This document shows positions 42,008 through 54,600 of a stretch of 64,000 nt of DNA, piece by piece. Origin of the DNA: Moringa oleifera (taxonomy: Eukaryota > Streptophyta > Magnoliopsida > Brassicales > Moringaceae). Numbering within the stretch: the stretch's first letter is position 1; each line of letters opens with the position of its first letter. The translations under genes and the position numbers were made by a program. The notes under the pieces were generated by a model. The model was not told the DNA's origin and did no database searches. It saw only the letters and a list, made by a program, of their open reading frames with translations. The DNA is taken from positions 1,984,001-2,048,000 of the forward strand of contig JAJFZO010000889.1 of assembly GCA_021397835.1 (NCBI GenBank), written 5' to 3'.

Positions 42008-45000
42008 GCTAGTGCGGGGAGGCCAAAGATCGAGACGTGGGATGTATTGAAAATGGAGTTGAAGGATCAATTCCTTCCTTGCAACACTGCTTGGGTTGCA
42101 AGGAAATCCCTCAAAAAGCTCAAGCACTCAGGTTTGGTGCGAGAGTACGTGAAGGAGTTTAGCTCCTTGCTGCTAGACATCAAAAATATGTCAGAGGAGG
42201 ATAAGATGTTCAACTTCTTATCTGGATTACAGCCTTGGGCGCAGGCTGAGTTACGAAGGCAAGCTGTGGGAGACTTGCCAAGTGCAATTGCCGCTGCGAA
42301 AAAGCTTGTAGATTACAAGTATGCGAGTGCGTCAAATTCACAAGGTGGGAAGAAAAATGATGGCGGAAAGAAAAACCAGAAGGCTTTTGGCCAAAAGGAT
42401 GGCAAGAAGCCTAATGGTGGCAAGAAAGACAACGGTGGGAATTGGAAGGGTGGCGACAAGTCCCCTTCATAAGACAAAGGGAAGAATCCTACGGGATGCT
42501 TCATTTGTGGCGGACCACACATGGCTAGAGAGTGCCCAAAGCGGGAGAAACTAAACGCTTTGATAGTGCAAGAGGAGGAGGAGAACTCGAATGGAGGGCC
42601 ATCACGGGTGAACCCCCTCCAACTATTGAATGCGATCACGACGGGCAGTCAAGTCCAATACAAAGGCTTGATGTACGTGATGGTGCAAGTCAATGGGAAA
42701 TCTGTGCAAGCTATGGTATACACAGGTGCTACCAATAACTTTGTGGCACAACGTGTGGCTGGTTCATTGGGTCTGACCGTTGTGAAAAATTCCACCAAGC
42801 TGAAAGCGGTGAATTCAGAGGCGAAGCCTATCTTAGGCTCGGCGGTGTGCAACTTGAAGGTAGATAAATGGTTAGGGCAGTGCAACCTAACCGTGGTACC
42901 CCTCGACGACTTCGAATTGATATTGAGGATCGAGTTTTTGGCCTTGGCCAAAGTGTTGGTGATTCCACACCTTTGAGGGATGCTCATAGGTGATGAGGGA
43001 AATTCATGCTTCGTTGCTGCCATGGAGAGTAGTCAACAAGCGAAAGACAAAAGAATTGAATTGCAATCTGCCAAGCAATTCAAGAGTGGGATAAAGAGGG
43101 GCGATCAAGCATATGTGGCTGCCTTGATCGAGATCAAGCCTGATCAACGGGTCGAAGTACCCGACATGGTGATGGAAGTCTTGGAAGATTTCTCCGACAC
43201 CATGCCCCCCGAGTTACCAAAAGAATTGCCACCAAGGAGGGCAATTGACCATGAAATTGAGTTGGAACCAGGAGCTAGACCACCGGCTAATGCTCCTTAC
43301 AGAATGTCTCCATTAGAGTTGGTTGAGTTGAGGAAGCAACTCGATGAACTGTTGCCAGTGGGCCTCATTCAACCTTCAAAGGCTCCATATGGTGCACCGG
43401 TGTTGTTTCAAAAGAAGCAAGATGGATCCATGAGGATGTGTGTGGACTACCGAGCACTGAATAAGGTAACAGTGAAGAACAAGTACCCTGTCCCGAATGT
43501 GGCTGACTTGTTTGATCAATTGTCCAAAGCATCCTACTTCACAAAGTTGGACTTGCGATTTAGGTATTAGCAAGTAAGGATCAAGGCAGGGGATGAGCCA
43601 AAGACAACATGTGTGACCAGGTACGGGTCTTATGAATTTCTCGTGATGCCTTTTGGCTTAACTAATGCTCCTGCCACATTTTACAATTTGATGAACGATG
43701 TGCTATATGAATTCTTGGATGAATTTGTGGTTGTTTACTTGGATGACATTGTGGTATATAGTGAATCACTAGTTGAGCATGTGAATCACTTAAGGGCTGT
43801 CTTTTCTAAGTTAAGAAAATACAAGCTCTATGTCAAGAAAGAGAAGTGCGAATTTTGCCGCCAAGAGGTGAATTTCTTGGGGCATTGGGTCAGCAAGGGC
43901 CGAATCAGAATGGATGATAGAAAGGTGGATGCCATTGTAGATTGGCCTACGCCAAGGAAGATCTCTGACTTGCGATCGTTCCTTGGGTTAGCCAACTACT
44001 ATCGGAAATTCATCAAAGGGTACTCAAAGAAAGTGAACCCTTTGACGGATCTGCTCAAGAAGGAGCAAGCGTGGTGTTGGACGAATGCTTGTCAGGATGC
44101 TTCGAGAAGCTAAAGACAGCAGTGTCTTCGAAGCCCATTTTGGCCTTGCCAGACTTCGAGAAACCTTTTGAGGTACAAATTGATGCTTCAGATAGGGCCA
44201 TTGGAGGGGTCTTGGTGCAAGAGGGGCACCCCATTGCTTTCGAGAGTCAAAAGTTAAAGGATGCGGAGAAGAGGTATTCGGTTCATGAGAAAGAAATGGC
44301 TACAGTGGTGCATTGCTTGGATGTGTGGAGGCACTACTTGCTGGGTACGAAGTTCACAATGGTGACAGACAACGTAGCAAACACTTACTTCAAGACTCAG
44401 AAGAAGTTGACTCCCAAGCAAGCACGTTGGCAAGAGTTCCTTGCTGAGTTTGATTTTCTGTGGCTGCATGAACCTGGTAGGCAAAATCAGGTGGCGGATG
44501 CTTTAAGTAGAAAAGAGGTTGAAGCATATGTGGCAGCATTGTCTTCGGTGCAAGCAACATTTTGTGATCGAGTCAAAGAACAGTCTCACTTGGACTCGAA
44601 TTATGTGAAGCTTAAGACACAAGTTTTCGAGGGCTTGGTGCGGAAGTATTGGCGGGAAAATGACCTACTATATGCCAAAGGCAGTAGGCTATTTGTACCA
44701 AGCAGCGGTGGCTTAAGGCGAGAGTTGCTTAAGGAAACTCATGACCTTCAATGGGCTGGTCACCTAGGAGTGGAGAGAATGATGGCTTTGCTGGGAAAGT
44801 CATACTTTTGGCCAAAGATGGAAGAGGACGTTGAGTCCTATGTCAAGACTTGTCTTGTGTGCCAACAAGACAAGACTGAAAGAAAGAAAGAGGCAGGATT
44901 GTTACAGCCCCTTCCCATTCCGGAGAAGCCATGGCAATCCATCTCCATGGACTTCATCGTTGGTTTTTCAGAAGTGAAAGGTATGAGATCTATCCTTGTG

Positions 45001-45281
45001 GTGGTAGATCGTTTTTCAAAGTATGCCATTTTCATTGCTGCACCTCAAGTTTGTCCGACAGAGATTGCAGCTGAACTAATTATGGGGAATGTGGTTAAGT
45101 ATTTCGGGTTGCCAGAGGACATAATCAGTGATAGAGACTCACGGTTCACGGGTCGGTTTTGGACTACTCTTTTCAACATAATGGGGTCTGAATTGAAGTT
45201 TTTCACTGCCAATCATCCCCAAACATATGGCCAAACCGAGCGAGTGAACCAACTATTAGAGGAATATTTGAGGCACTATGT
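42008..45281 (+). pseudogene. Ty3/gypsy gag-pol segment (plus orientation)
   Basis: In order: gag domain from 42,010; CCHC knuckle (CFICGGPH..REC) near 42,500; aspartic protease near 42,715, where the catalytic DTG reads YTG; reverse transcriptase with the [10 protein letters not shown] active site near 43,735; RNase H near 44,170-44,510; integrase HHCC zinc finger and DDE core to 45,281, where it is cut off after EEYLRHY. Lesions seen: a stop at 42,470, a stop at 42,974, a stop at 43,568 just before QVRIKAG, and a one-base frameshift near 44,100. It is an inverted duplicate of 45,928-49,200, equal in length to within a base. Confidence 0.9.
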
Positions 45282-45542
45282 TAACATCTTCATGATATTT
45301 CTTTAAGAAACTAACATGAAAAGTTGGATGTACCTTAAATCGTTCGGGCAGTTGCAATCTATAGGCCACTTTGCCTACCTTCTTGACAACTTCGAAGCTC
45401 TTGTTGCTTTCACCCAATCTGTGTTAACATCATCATGATATTTCTTTAAGAAACTAACATGAAAAGTTGGATGTACCTTAAATCATTCGGGCAGCTGCAA
45501 TCTATAGGCCACTTTGCCTACCTTCTTGACAATTTCGAACGG
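45282..45542 (-). repeat. Tandem duplication of the integrase C-terminal end
   Basis: About 120 bases (45,282-45,402) recur at 45,424-45,542 in the same orientation with few changes. Each encodes on minus the VKKVGKVAYRLQLPE..FKVHPTFHVSFLKKYH stretch. A 21-base segment (tail of the first unit) lies between. The left unit lacks the stop seen in the right unit after LPE. Confidence 0.88.
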
Positions 45543-48500
45543 ACTGTCATACTTTTGTACGAGCCCTTTGTGGTATCTTTTATCTGTAAATTTTTTCCAG
45601 ATTTGTGGGGTAAGCTTCAGCATCACTTTGTCCCCCACGTTGAACTCTATGTCCCTTCTGTTTTCATCGGCATGCTTCTTCATTTGTTTGGCTGCCTTAG
45701 CCAAACTGTCGCGGGCTTGCTCCACCAGCTCTGTTTTATCCCGAGCAAAGCGATAAGTTGCTGGACAAGGCCCTTGCGATTTCTATTTCGCAATCTCATG
45801 TGGAGTAAGGGGCTGCCTACCAAGAACTATCTCTGCTGGACTCATCCCCGTAGATGAGGAGCGGTGGACATTGTAGCAGAACTGAGCCATGTTCAACCAA
45901 TCCAACCAGTTCCGTTGGCTGGCAGTGACATAGTGCCTCAAATATTCCTCTAATAGTTGGTTCACTCGCTCGGTTTGGCCATATGTTTGGGGATGATTGG
46001 CAGTGGAAAACTTCAATTCAGACCCCATCATGTTGAAAAAAGTAGTCCAAAACCGACCCATGAACCGTGAGTCTCTATCACTGATTATGTCCTCTGGCAA
46101 CCCGAAATACTTAACCATATTCCCCATAATTAGTTCAGCTGCAATCTCTGCTGGACAAGCTTGAGGTGCAGCAATGAAAATGGCATACTTTGAAAAACGA
46201 TCTACCACCACAAGGATAGATCTCATACCTTTCACTTCTGGAAAACCAACGATGAAGTCCATGGAGATGGATTGCCATGGCTTCTCCGGAATGGGCAGGG
46301 GCTGTAACAATCCCGCCTCTTTCTTTCTTTCAGTCTTGTCTTGTTGGCACACAAGACAAGTCTTGACATAGGACTCAACGTCCTCTTCCATCTTTGGCCA
46401 AAAGTATGACTTTCCCAGCAAAGCCATCATTCTCTCCACTCCTGGGTGACCAGCCCATTGAGGGTCATGAGTTTCCTTAAGCAATTCTCGCCTTAAGCCA
46501 CAGTTGCTTGGCACAAATAGCCTATTGCATTTGGCATACAGTAGGTCATTTTCCCGCTAATACTTCCGCACCAAGCCCTCGAAAACTTGTTGCTTAAGCT
46601 TCACATAGTTCGAGTCCAAGTGAGACTGTTCTTTGACTTGATCACAAAATGTTGCTTGCATCGAAGACAACGCTGCCACATATGCTTCAACCTCTTTTCT
46701 ACTTAAAGCATCCGCCACCTGATTCTGCCTACCAGGTTTGTGCAGCCACAGAAAACCAAACTCAGCAAGGAACTCTTGCCAACGTGCTTGCTTGGGAGTC
46801 AACTTCTGCTGAGTCTTGAAGTAAGTGTTTGCTACGTTGTCTGTCACCACTGTGAACTTCGTACCCAGCAAGTAGTGCCTCCACACATCCAAGCAATGCA
46901 CTACTGCAGCCATTTCTTTCTCATGAACCGAATACCTCTGCTCCGCATCCTTTAACTTCCGACTCTCGAAAGCAATGGGGTGCCCCTCTTGCACCAAGAC
47001 CCCTCCAATGGCCCTATCCGAAGCATCAGTTTGTACCTCAAAAGGTTTCTCGAAGTCTGGCAAGGCCAAAATGGGCTTCGAAGACACTGCTGTCTTTAGC
47101 TTCTCGAAAGCATCCTGACAAGCATTCGTCCAGCACCACGCTTGCTCCTTCTTGAGCAGATCCGTCAAAGGGTTTACCTTCTTTGAGTACCCTTTGATGA
47201 ATTTTCGATAGTAGTTGGCTAACCCAAGGAACGATCGCAAGTCAGAGATCTTCCTTGGCGTAGGCCAATCTACAATGGCCTCACCTTTCGATCATCCATT
47301 CTGATTCGGCCCTTGCTGACCCAATGCCCCAAGAAATTCACCTCTTGGCGGCAAAATTCGCACTTCTCTTTCTTGACATAGAGCTTGTATTTTCTTAACT
47401 TAGAAAAGACAGCCCTTAAGTGATTCACATGCTCAACTAGTGATTCGCTATATACCACAATGTCATCCAAGTAAACAACCACAAATTCATCCAAGAATTC
47501 ATATAGCACATCGTTCATCAAATTGCAAAATGTGGCAGGAGCATTAGTTAAGCCAAAAGGCATCACGAGAAATTCATAAGACCCGTACCTGGTCACACAT
47601 GTTGTCTTTGGCTCATCCCCCGCCTTGATCCTTACTTGCCAATACCCAGATCGCAAGTCCAACTTTGTGAAGTAGGATGCTTTGGACAATCGATCAAACA
47701 AGTCAGCCACATTCGGGATAGGGTACTTGTTCTTCACTGTTACCTTATTCAGTGCTCGGTAGTCCACACACATCCTCATGGATCCATCTTGCTTCTTTTG
47801 AAACAACCCTGGTGCACCATATGGAGCCTTTAAAGGTTGAATGAGGCCCACTTGCAACAGTTCATCGAGTTGCTTCCTCAACTCAACCAACTCTAATGGA
47901 GACATTCTGTAAGGAGCTTTAGCCGGTGGTCTAGCTCCTGGTTCCAACTCAATTTCATGGTCAATTGCCCTCCTTGGTGGCAATTCTTTTGGTAACTCGG
48001 GGGGCATGGTGTCGGAGAAATCTTCCAAGACTTCCATCACCATGTCGGGTACTTCGACCCGTTGATCAGGCTTGATCTCGATCAAGGCAGCCGCGTATGC
48101 TTGATCGCCCATTTTTATCCCACTCTTGAATTGCTTGGCAGATTGCAATTCAATTCTTTTGTCTTTCGCTTGTTAACTACTCTCCATGGCAGCAACGAAG
48201 CATGAATTTCCCTCATCGCCTATGAGCATCCCTCGAAGGTGTGGAATCACCAACACTTTGGCCAAGGCCAAAAACTCGATCCCCAATATCAATTCGAAGT
48301 CGTCGAGGGGTACCACGGTTAGGTTGCACTGCCCTAACCATTTATCTACCTTCAAGTTGCACACCGCCGAGCCTAAGATAGGCTTCGCCTCTGAATTCAC
48401 CGCTTTCAGCTTGGTGGAATTTTTCACAACGGTCAGACCCAATGAACCAGCCACACATTGTGCCATAAAGTTATTGGTAGCACCTGTGTATACCATAGCT

Positions 48501-49682
48501 TGCACAGATTTCCCATTGACTTGCACCATCACGACATCAAGCCTTTGTATTGGACTTGACTGCCCGTCGTGATCGCATTCAATAGTTGGAAAGGGTTCAC
48601 CCATGATGGCCCTCCATTCGAGTTTTCGTCCTCCTCTTGCGCTATCAAAGCGTTTAGTTTCTCCCGCTTTGGGCACTCTCTAGCCATGTGTGGTCCGCCA
48701 CAAATGAAGCATCCCGTAGGATTCTTCCCTTTGTCTTATGAAGGGGACTTGTCGCCACCCTTCCGATTCCCACCGTTGTTTTTCTTGCCACCATTAGCCT
48801 TCTTGCCATCCTTTTGGCCAAAAGCCTTCTAGTTTTTCTTTTCGCCATCATTTTTCTTCCCACCTTGTGAATTTGACGCACCCGCATACTTGTAATCTAT
48901 AAGCTTTTCCGCAGCGGCAATTGCACTTGGCAAGTCTCCCACAGCTTGCCTTCGTAACTCAGCCTGCGCCCAAGGCTGTAATCCGGATAAGAAGTTGAAC
49001 ATCTTATCCTCCTCTGACATATTTTTGATGTCTAGCAGCAAGGAGCTAAACTCCTTCACGTACTCTCGCACCGAACCTGAGTGCTTGAGCTTTTTGAGGG
49101 ATTCCCTTGCAACCCAAGCAATGTTTCAAGGAAGGAATTGATCCTTCAACTCCTTTTTCAACACATCCCACGTCTCGATCTTTGGCCTCCCCGCACTAGC
49201 GTCGTCCTCCATTCGAGTTCACCACCAGAGTTTTGCGTCTCCTTGCAAATACATGCTGGTGATTGTCACCCGCTCTTCCTCTGGGATTCGGGCAGCTTTG
49301 AAGTACTGCTCAATATCCCACAGAAAGTTCTTAAGGTCCTTAGAGTTTCGACTACCATCGAAGGACTTCGGGTCGGGGACTTTGATTTTGGATGGGCCAC
49401 ATTCCCCGTACTTTAAGAGGTTCATCACTGCCCTCTTTAGCAAGGTGAGCTCATCTCTCAAATCTCTTTCCCCTTCCCTCACCGTGTCTATCAAAGATAC
49501 AATATCTTCCATGACAGATGTGAAGCGAATATCCACGTCCCTTCGTATTTCCACCAACACGTTCTGGGCCACCCTCAGCTGCTCTATATGTTGTTCAGTT
49601 TGAACAGCAAGACTTACAGCATCATCCGCTTGAGGAGCACCCATGATATCCTCCATATGGGTCAACCTTTCCCTTATCTCGT
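45282..49682 (-). pseudogene. Ty3/gypsy gag-pol segment (minus orientation, longest)
   Basis: Read on minus from 49,682: gag N-terminal coiled region, gag domain, CCHC knuckle, protease (YTG in place of DTG), reverse transcriptase (YLDD near 47,470), RNase H, integrase core, and the integrase C-terminal barrel (FNVGDKVMLKL near 45,640; SPFEIVKKVGKVAYRLQLP near 45,510). Stops are visible near 49,220, 49,130, 48,830, 48,740, 48,175, 46,558, 45,785 and 45,485, with a one-base deletion near 47,277. Most stops are explained by C-to-T type changes. The first few gag codons visible at 49,707 come from the flanking 49-bp repeat, so the segment starts inside gag. Confidence 0.9.
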
Positions 49683-49731
49683 TCATTTCTTTCACCTTTT
49701 TGTTCACATTTTGGACATGTTGCTTAAGATC
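49683..49731. repeat. 49-bp direct repeat, right end of the retroelement insert
   Basis: Identical to 40,800-40,848. The host flank resumes at 49,732 and matches 63,921-64,000. Confidence 0.9.
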
Positions 49732-49929
49732 ATAACCTTGGTGAACTTTAGGTGGGACTCAGTTAAGTTATATATTCCATTCAATTGATTGGATTTGGTT
49801 TTTATTTTTATTTTTTTAAAATTTAGGTACTGATATTCCATAAATATCAAATGTTAGGTTACAAAAGTGTAATGGTACTGCATTAAATCATATCCACGGA
49901 TCGCCCAACCTAATCTAAAGCTTAGCTAA

Positions 49930-50740
49930 ATTGTGTGCAAATTGGTTGATTTTGTTTTTTAGCAGTGACTGAAGGAGCATGAATCAAAGTGAGAGGCAAG
50001 GTGATTGATGTCCTAACGTACGCTGCCTCACTCATTCATGGTTTCATGACCTTATTGAATATTGTGAATGGCAGTTGAGTAATCTGACTCGACCATGACA
50101 GCCCTAGTGCCAACCAACTTGACAGTCTCCAGTCCGAATTTGAGAGCTAAGAGTTCACTTTGTATGAGGGATCTTATCCCTGTTGCTTCAGAAACGACAC
50201 AAAAACAATTGTCTGTATAAGGCATCAACATTTAGCCCTGGAGGTGGTAGCTCCCAACGTTAGTGGTGGAGAACCAGTAATGCCCGAGGTCGGCGGACAT
50301 GCTAAATTTCTGTTACCCTTAGAATATCTCGTGCTAAGGCAGAGGGTCGCTTACAGATTTGATTTTGAAGAACCCCCATTTCTGTTGAACCACAAACCTC
50401 ATCAAGTGTACATAAATTTTTCAAGGCTTTCATACTTGTGCATGTCGTCAATTATATCTTCCATGCCATCTCATGGCTTCTATATCTATCAAGGTATTGG
50501 CCGATATGTTGGAGTACAATTCATTCCACACCTGCTCCCTGTAGCAATAATCAAGCAAAGCATGGTGCATTGATACTTACTGCTGAGGAGCCACAAACAC
50601 AACTTGCAAGGTCTCCATAGATACTTCTTTGAGAAAGGACTGTTGCCGATTGGGAGAAATCCATGCACCATGCGCCATGCAAAAATATTAGTGGTGGGGT
50701 GACCTAGCTTGCCAAATTGCTTTCCATAGTTGTGTTGTTG
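49930..50740 (-). pseudogene. LINE-type remnant: zf-RVT and RNase H-like domains
   Basis: The minus strand from about 50,740 reads TTQLWKAIWQA, then MVHGFLPIGNSPFSKK, a Cys/His-rich zinc-binding-like stretch, and CYREQVWNEL: the zf-RVT domain that follows plant LINE reverse transcriptases. It continues to an RNase H-like region (SELLALKFGLETVKLVGTRA, VESDYSTAIH, then HLASHFDSCSFSH) near 50,180-49,940. Several shifts and stops are present. Only the 3' part of the element is seen; the reverse transcriptase itself is absent. Confidence 0.75.
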
Positions 50741-51779
50741 TTAAAATAAATAATAAATAAGGAAGATATTGCCAATTTTCTTAGTTAAGTTAGCTCGTAT
50801 GTTCGATCACTCTTTTTAAAATGCTTCATGACCCTTTCTTCGATGTGTAGTAATGTATAACTCATCATCCTTAGAATAAAACAACCTAAAAAATTTATCT
50901 CGAATCTCCTATACATGATAAAAAATATTACACCTTATATAAAACTCAAAGGAGTTATTTTTTTGTAGTTGTGAGATTCATAAAGGGATGGTCTGTTTAA
51001 GATAGCTCTTAAAAATATTTTAAAATTTATTTTGTTTTCAACAATCCCTTACTTAAATTTTAAAATAGTTTTCATTGAGCAACTATTAGGAATCATCAGA
51101 TTGTGTATAAGTACAGGTATCTTTCAACTTGAACCTTTACATAGTGATGATACTTTAAAATATAATAGAGTAATTCGTAGTTTTCAACTCTATCTCTCAC
51201 AATATCCCATATGTAAATTTTTTTAAGTGTAGTTCAAAGAGCTCATGCTTTATGACCATGTACATATATCTTGGTATAGTGAATGCTCTAAAGAATTTGC
51301 CCAAAATTTCATAGAAAACAGCCACACTTCCACGTTCACATATATAAGTCTATTAAAAGAACTCATGTTGATAGATATTATAATTTATGTAGAGTATAGA
51401 ACTTATTAAGAGTTAAAAATTTAACTCAACCTTTTTTTTTTTCGCTTTAAGATTTCATACTTTTAATGGAATGCGACTCACAATCGCATGTTTCATCTTA
51501 TATCACTTTATGACTTGTTATTATCCTTTGACACTATTTCTTGATATCTCTAGTCTATAAATTACGTTATCATCATCTCTATAAAGGAATCATTCCCATT
51601 CCTTTCACGGTATTTAAAACCTTCACTCTAACTAGTTATTTTGTTAACAGATTATTTTAGTTATCATTTGTACATGATCCACTTAATAACTTATGCGGAG
51701 AGAAACTCTCTAATAGCACCCTTGGCTGTTAGAGGAATCAAAGTCCATGTAGTTCTTTTATCTTTTAAAAATCGAAATA
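50741..51779. other. Intergenic, no gene seen
   Basis: AT-rich sequence with short open frames only. It may contain parts of the LINE or hAT element that I cannot recognise. Confidence 0.45.
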
Positions 51780-53670
51780 TTCACTAATCTTTGTCAATGC
51801 CCTCAGTAGTATGTTCTTTTTTCAATAAATCATAGCTTAATTCTTGATCTATTTCTTATTGTCGAAATTATGCTTTAGTCCAATCATTAAGATAAACTGG
51901 GACTTAAATTGAATCTAAAATGATACATGAGTGCCTTTGATCTAATATATTTTTACTAGCACTAAATTCTTGTTCCATGGCAACTGTAAAAACTGGTGTT
52001 GCAAGAATTTACTTGGCTATAATAGCGTTAAAATATCTTTTATATTCTTTTCACTATTGTAGAATATTAAAATTATTACAGGTTGTTAAATAATTCTCAA
52101 GCTCAAAATTTGAGCTTGATGAAGATGGATCTCGTAATTTTGTTTTTTTGAAACAATAACTAATATCCTTTACCAACATTTGATGATGAAACTTGAAAGG
52201 AATTATTAATTTCTATATCGCTAATATTATCAGATTGATCATAAAATCTATGATATTTATTATATAATGAATAAAATAAATTTTTAATATTTACAATCAT
52301 AACCCTAATATTTACTTTTATTTCTAAACAATTATAATGATAAGTTAAATATTTACTCAAATGAACTAATTGGCAACATGGATCAAATACTAACCCAAGT
52401 TAATATATAGTTAAAATATTAAAAAATATACTCTAACCATTTATCTTTCATAACTTGAATGCAATTGAGTAATTCTTCATTTTTTTCATATTCTACGAAT
52501 TAAGCAATAATATCAATAGCCTTAATAATAACTAACTTGGTAGTAGGATAATATATACCCGATAAAAAATTAATAGTATTATTAAAAACTTTTAATATTT
52601 GATAAATTTTTCTACACATATTCTATTATTAAGGATGAAGAATAATAGTACTAACATTATATCCCATAAAATTGTAAAGTAATTCTTTATATGCATTACT
52701 TTGACAAAGTAATTTATCTATGGATTTCCAACAAGTAGGAATATTAAAAATTCATGAGATGCATAGCACGATTGACATAAAATTTAACCATGTTTTCATT
52801 TCTTTTGGATGTTTTCCACAAATAATGCAATGCTTCTCTAATAGGTATAATAGAATAATTAAGTAATTTTAATCCACTTTGGACATATAAATTTTAAAAC
52901 ATAACAAGTACATCTTTGATGAAAAAATCAACCACCAAAGTAAGGATTATATAAAGCTATTAATTGAGGAATAATTGTAATATTATCAGAAACATTATCG
53001 AAACTAATTGCAAAAATTTTATTATTAATTTTATATTATTCAAAAAACTTTAAGCATTAAATATATATTATCAGCAATATGAGCCTTATAACAAACTCTA
53101 AATGCAAGAATTCGTTTTTCTATTGTCTAATCATTATCTATATAATGACAAGTTGAACTTATGTAAGAATGTATTTGTCAATGATTACTTTATATATCCG
53201 CACATATAGAAACATGACTTTGACAAATTGTAAAACATTTAACTAAATCTTTCCTTTTATAAAGATAAAAAAGTGTAGGTATGAAAGTAGATCTAAAAAC
53301 ACGACATGCAACATGATTTAATGTTTTTTGATAGTAATTAATGAAATTAATTTTTTTTATCAAAACTAAAATGTAAGCGCTCAACGGCAACTATTCGTAC
53401 TAATTCTTCTCTATTATTATTATTCGTATAATTAAATAATTAATTATTAGACGTATTAAACCTTGCTATTTGTTGTTGACAATATGATTTGTTTTTGCGA
53501 CTTTAGTAGGATGTTTGCTATTTATATGCCTTCGACATTTGTCGTATCTTTTAGATTTTGACAATTTAAATTCTTTTGAATAATAATTACAAACAACTAT
53601 TTTTATTCTGTTTGGTTTATTAACTTTTTTCATATGAACTTCAAGCAAATTAATTTTTTTCATCTTTCTT
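51780..53670 (-). pseudogene. hAT-family transposase (RICESLEEPER-like), decayed
   Basis: Minus-strand frames show the hAT order. A BED zinc finger (CNYYSKEFKLSKSKRYDKCRRHINSKH) lies at 53,600-53,510, then a region starting EELVRIVAVERLHFSF near 53,405. KRILAFRVCYKAHIADNI follows near 53,100, then KIFAISFDNVSDN near 53,000, and FDPCCQLV..LSKYLTYHYN near 52,390-52,320. The C-terminal dimerisation domain is KxILATPVFTVAMEQEFSAS near 52,000-51,950, followed by a degenerate TKA-FR end near 51,860. Frames are interrupted by many stops. Ends and 8-bp target duplication were not identified. Confidence 0.85.
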
Positions 53671-53939
53671 GAATTTTTTAAATATTTTCATCAAGAATTT
53701 AAATATTAAAATGAGGAGGAATTGAAACAAATTGGCTTTGTAAATTTGGTTTATAAATTTTAAAAATTAAGATCATATTTGTTTTTTTTTAAATTGATGC
53801 TAAAGAAATTTATGATAAGCATACATGTTTTCGTGAGCATAACACATTTATTTTTACAAAAGATAAAATTTTTTTTGAAGAACTACCACTTACCATTGAA
53901 AATAAAAAATTTAAATTAATAAAAAAATTTAATTTTTTA

Positions 53940-54600
53940 CATATTAATTTTAATTGTATATCTAGTTTTGAAAAGATCTACTAACTCAGATGAGGTTCGT
54001 GACATTTTCTAATGATATCTATAGCTTTCATGAATACTCCTCTTTTGATAATTCAAATAGGCGAAATTGGGGAATTCATAAATTTGTCTTTAGAGATCAT
54101 ATTTCCCTTGGAGAGCTTACCTACACCAGATTAATTTTCTTTTAGGCATGAGCAAGGCTGGTTTTTGATGCGCTGCAGTTTCCTTGTCCTTTACTTAGAG
54201 TAGCGGCGGAGCAGCCGGGTGTGTTATTGATTCAAAAATTTATTTACTTTCCGTTTGGTTCAAACCGGAATGTAAAGGCAGTGGTCCCCAGAATCAGACA
54301 TCAGATGAACAGCATGGAAATCATGGAGGTCGTATATCAGTCAGATGGTGATGTTGATATGTCTGCCACTTCATTCATGAAGATTGTGTCAGCACCAATA
54401 TTTTTATGTATATATTGTCACAAAGACAAGACTGGTAATAAAGACAAAAGAGAGGATACTATGGTCAAATACATAGCCAACGCATGTCAGTTGAAACACT
54501 TAAAGTCTCAAGGGGCATGGCGTGTTATTCCCGGCCACCACACTACGATATTTATATTCTCCAACATAACCAGATTATTTTAGGTCTAACCTTGCAAACA
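53940..54600. repeat. Duplicated 3' flank of CYP79 copy 4
   Basis: Matches 59,440-60,094 downstream of copy 5 (shared gatctac(t/c)aactc block, then aggcgaaattggggaattca). From about 54,380 it also matches 37,630-37,857 downstream of copy 3. No gene is seen. The hAT remnant abuts its distal end. Confidence 0.85.

Larger units (their letters stand above)
40849..49682. mobile_element. Rearranged Ty3/gypsy retrotransposon insert, three segments in alternating orientation
   Basis: The paralogous flank of CYP79 copy 5 lacks these 8,834 bp. Order from the left: an unassigned 540-bp LTR-like segment; a gag fragment on minus (41,389-42,007); a gag-pol segment on plus (42,008-45,281); then integrase-to-gag on minus (45,282-49,682). 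Gag, CCHC knuckle, protease, reverse transcriptase (YLDD), RNase H and integrase (HHCC, DDE) are recognisable in gypsy order. No pair of LTRs, primer-binding site or polypurine tract was found. All frames are broken, so the insert cannot move by itself. Confidence 0.85.
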
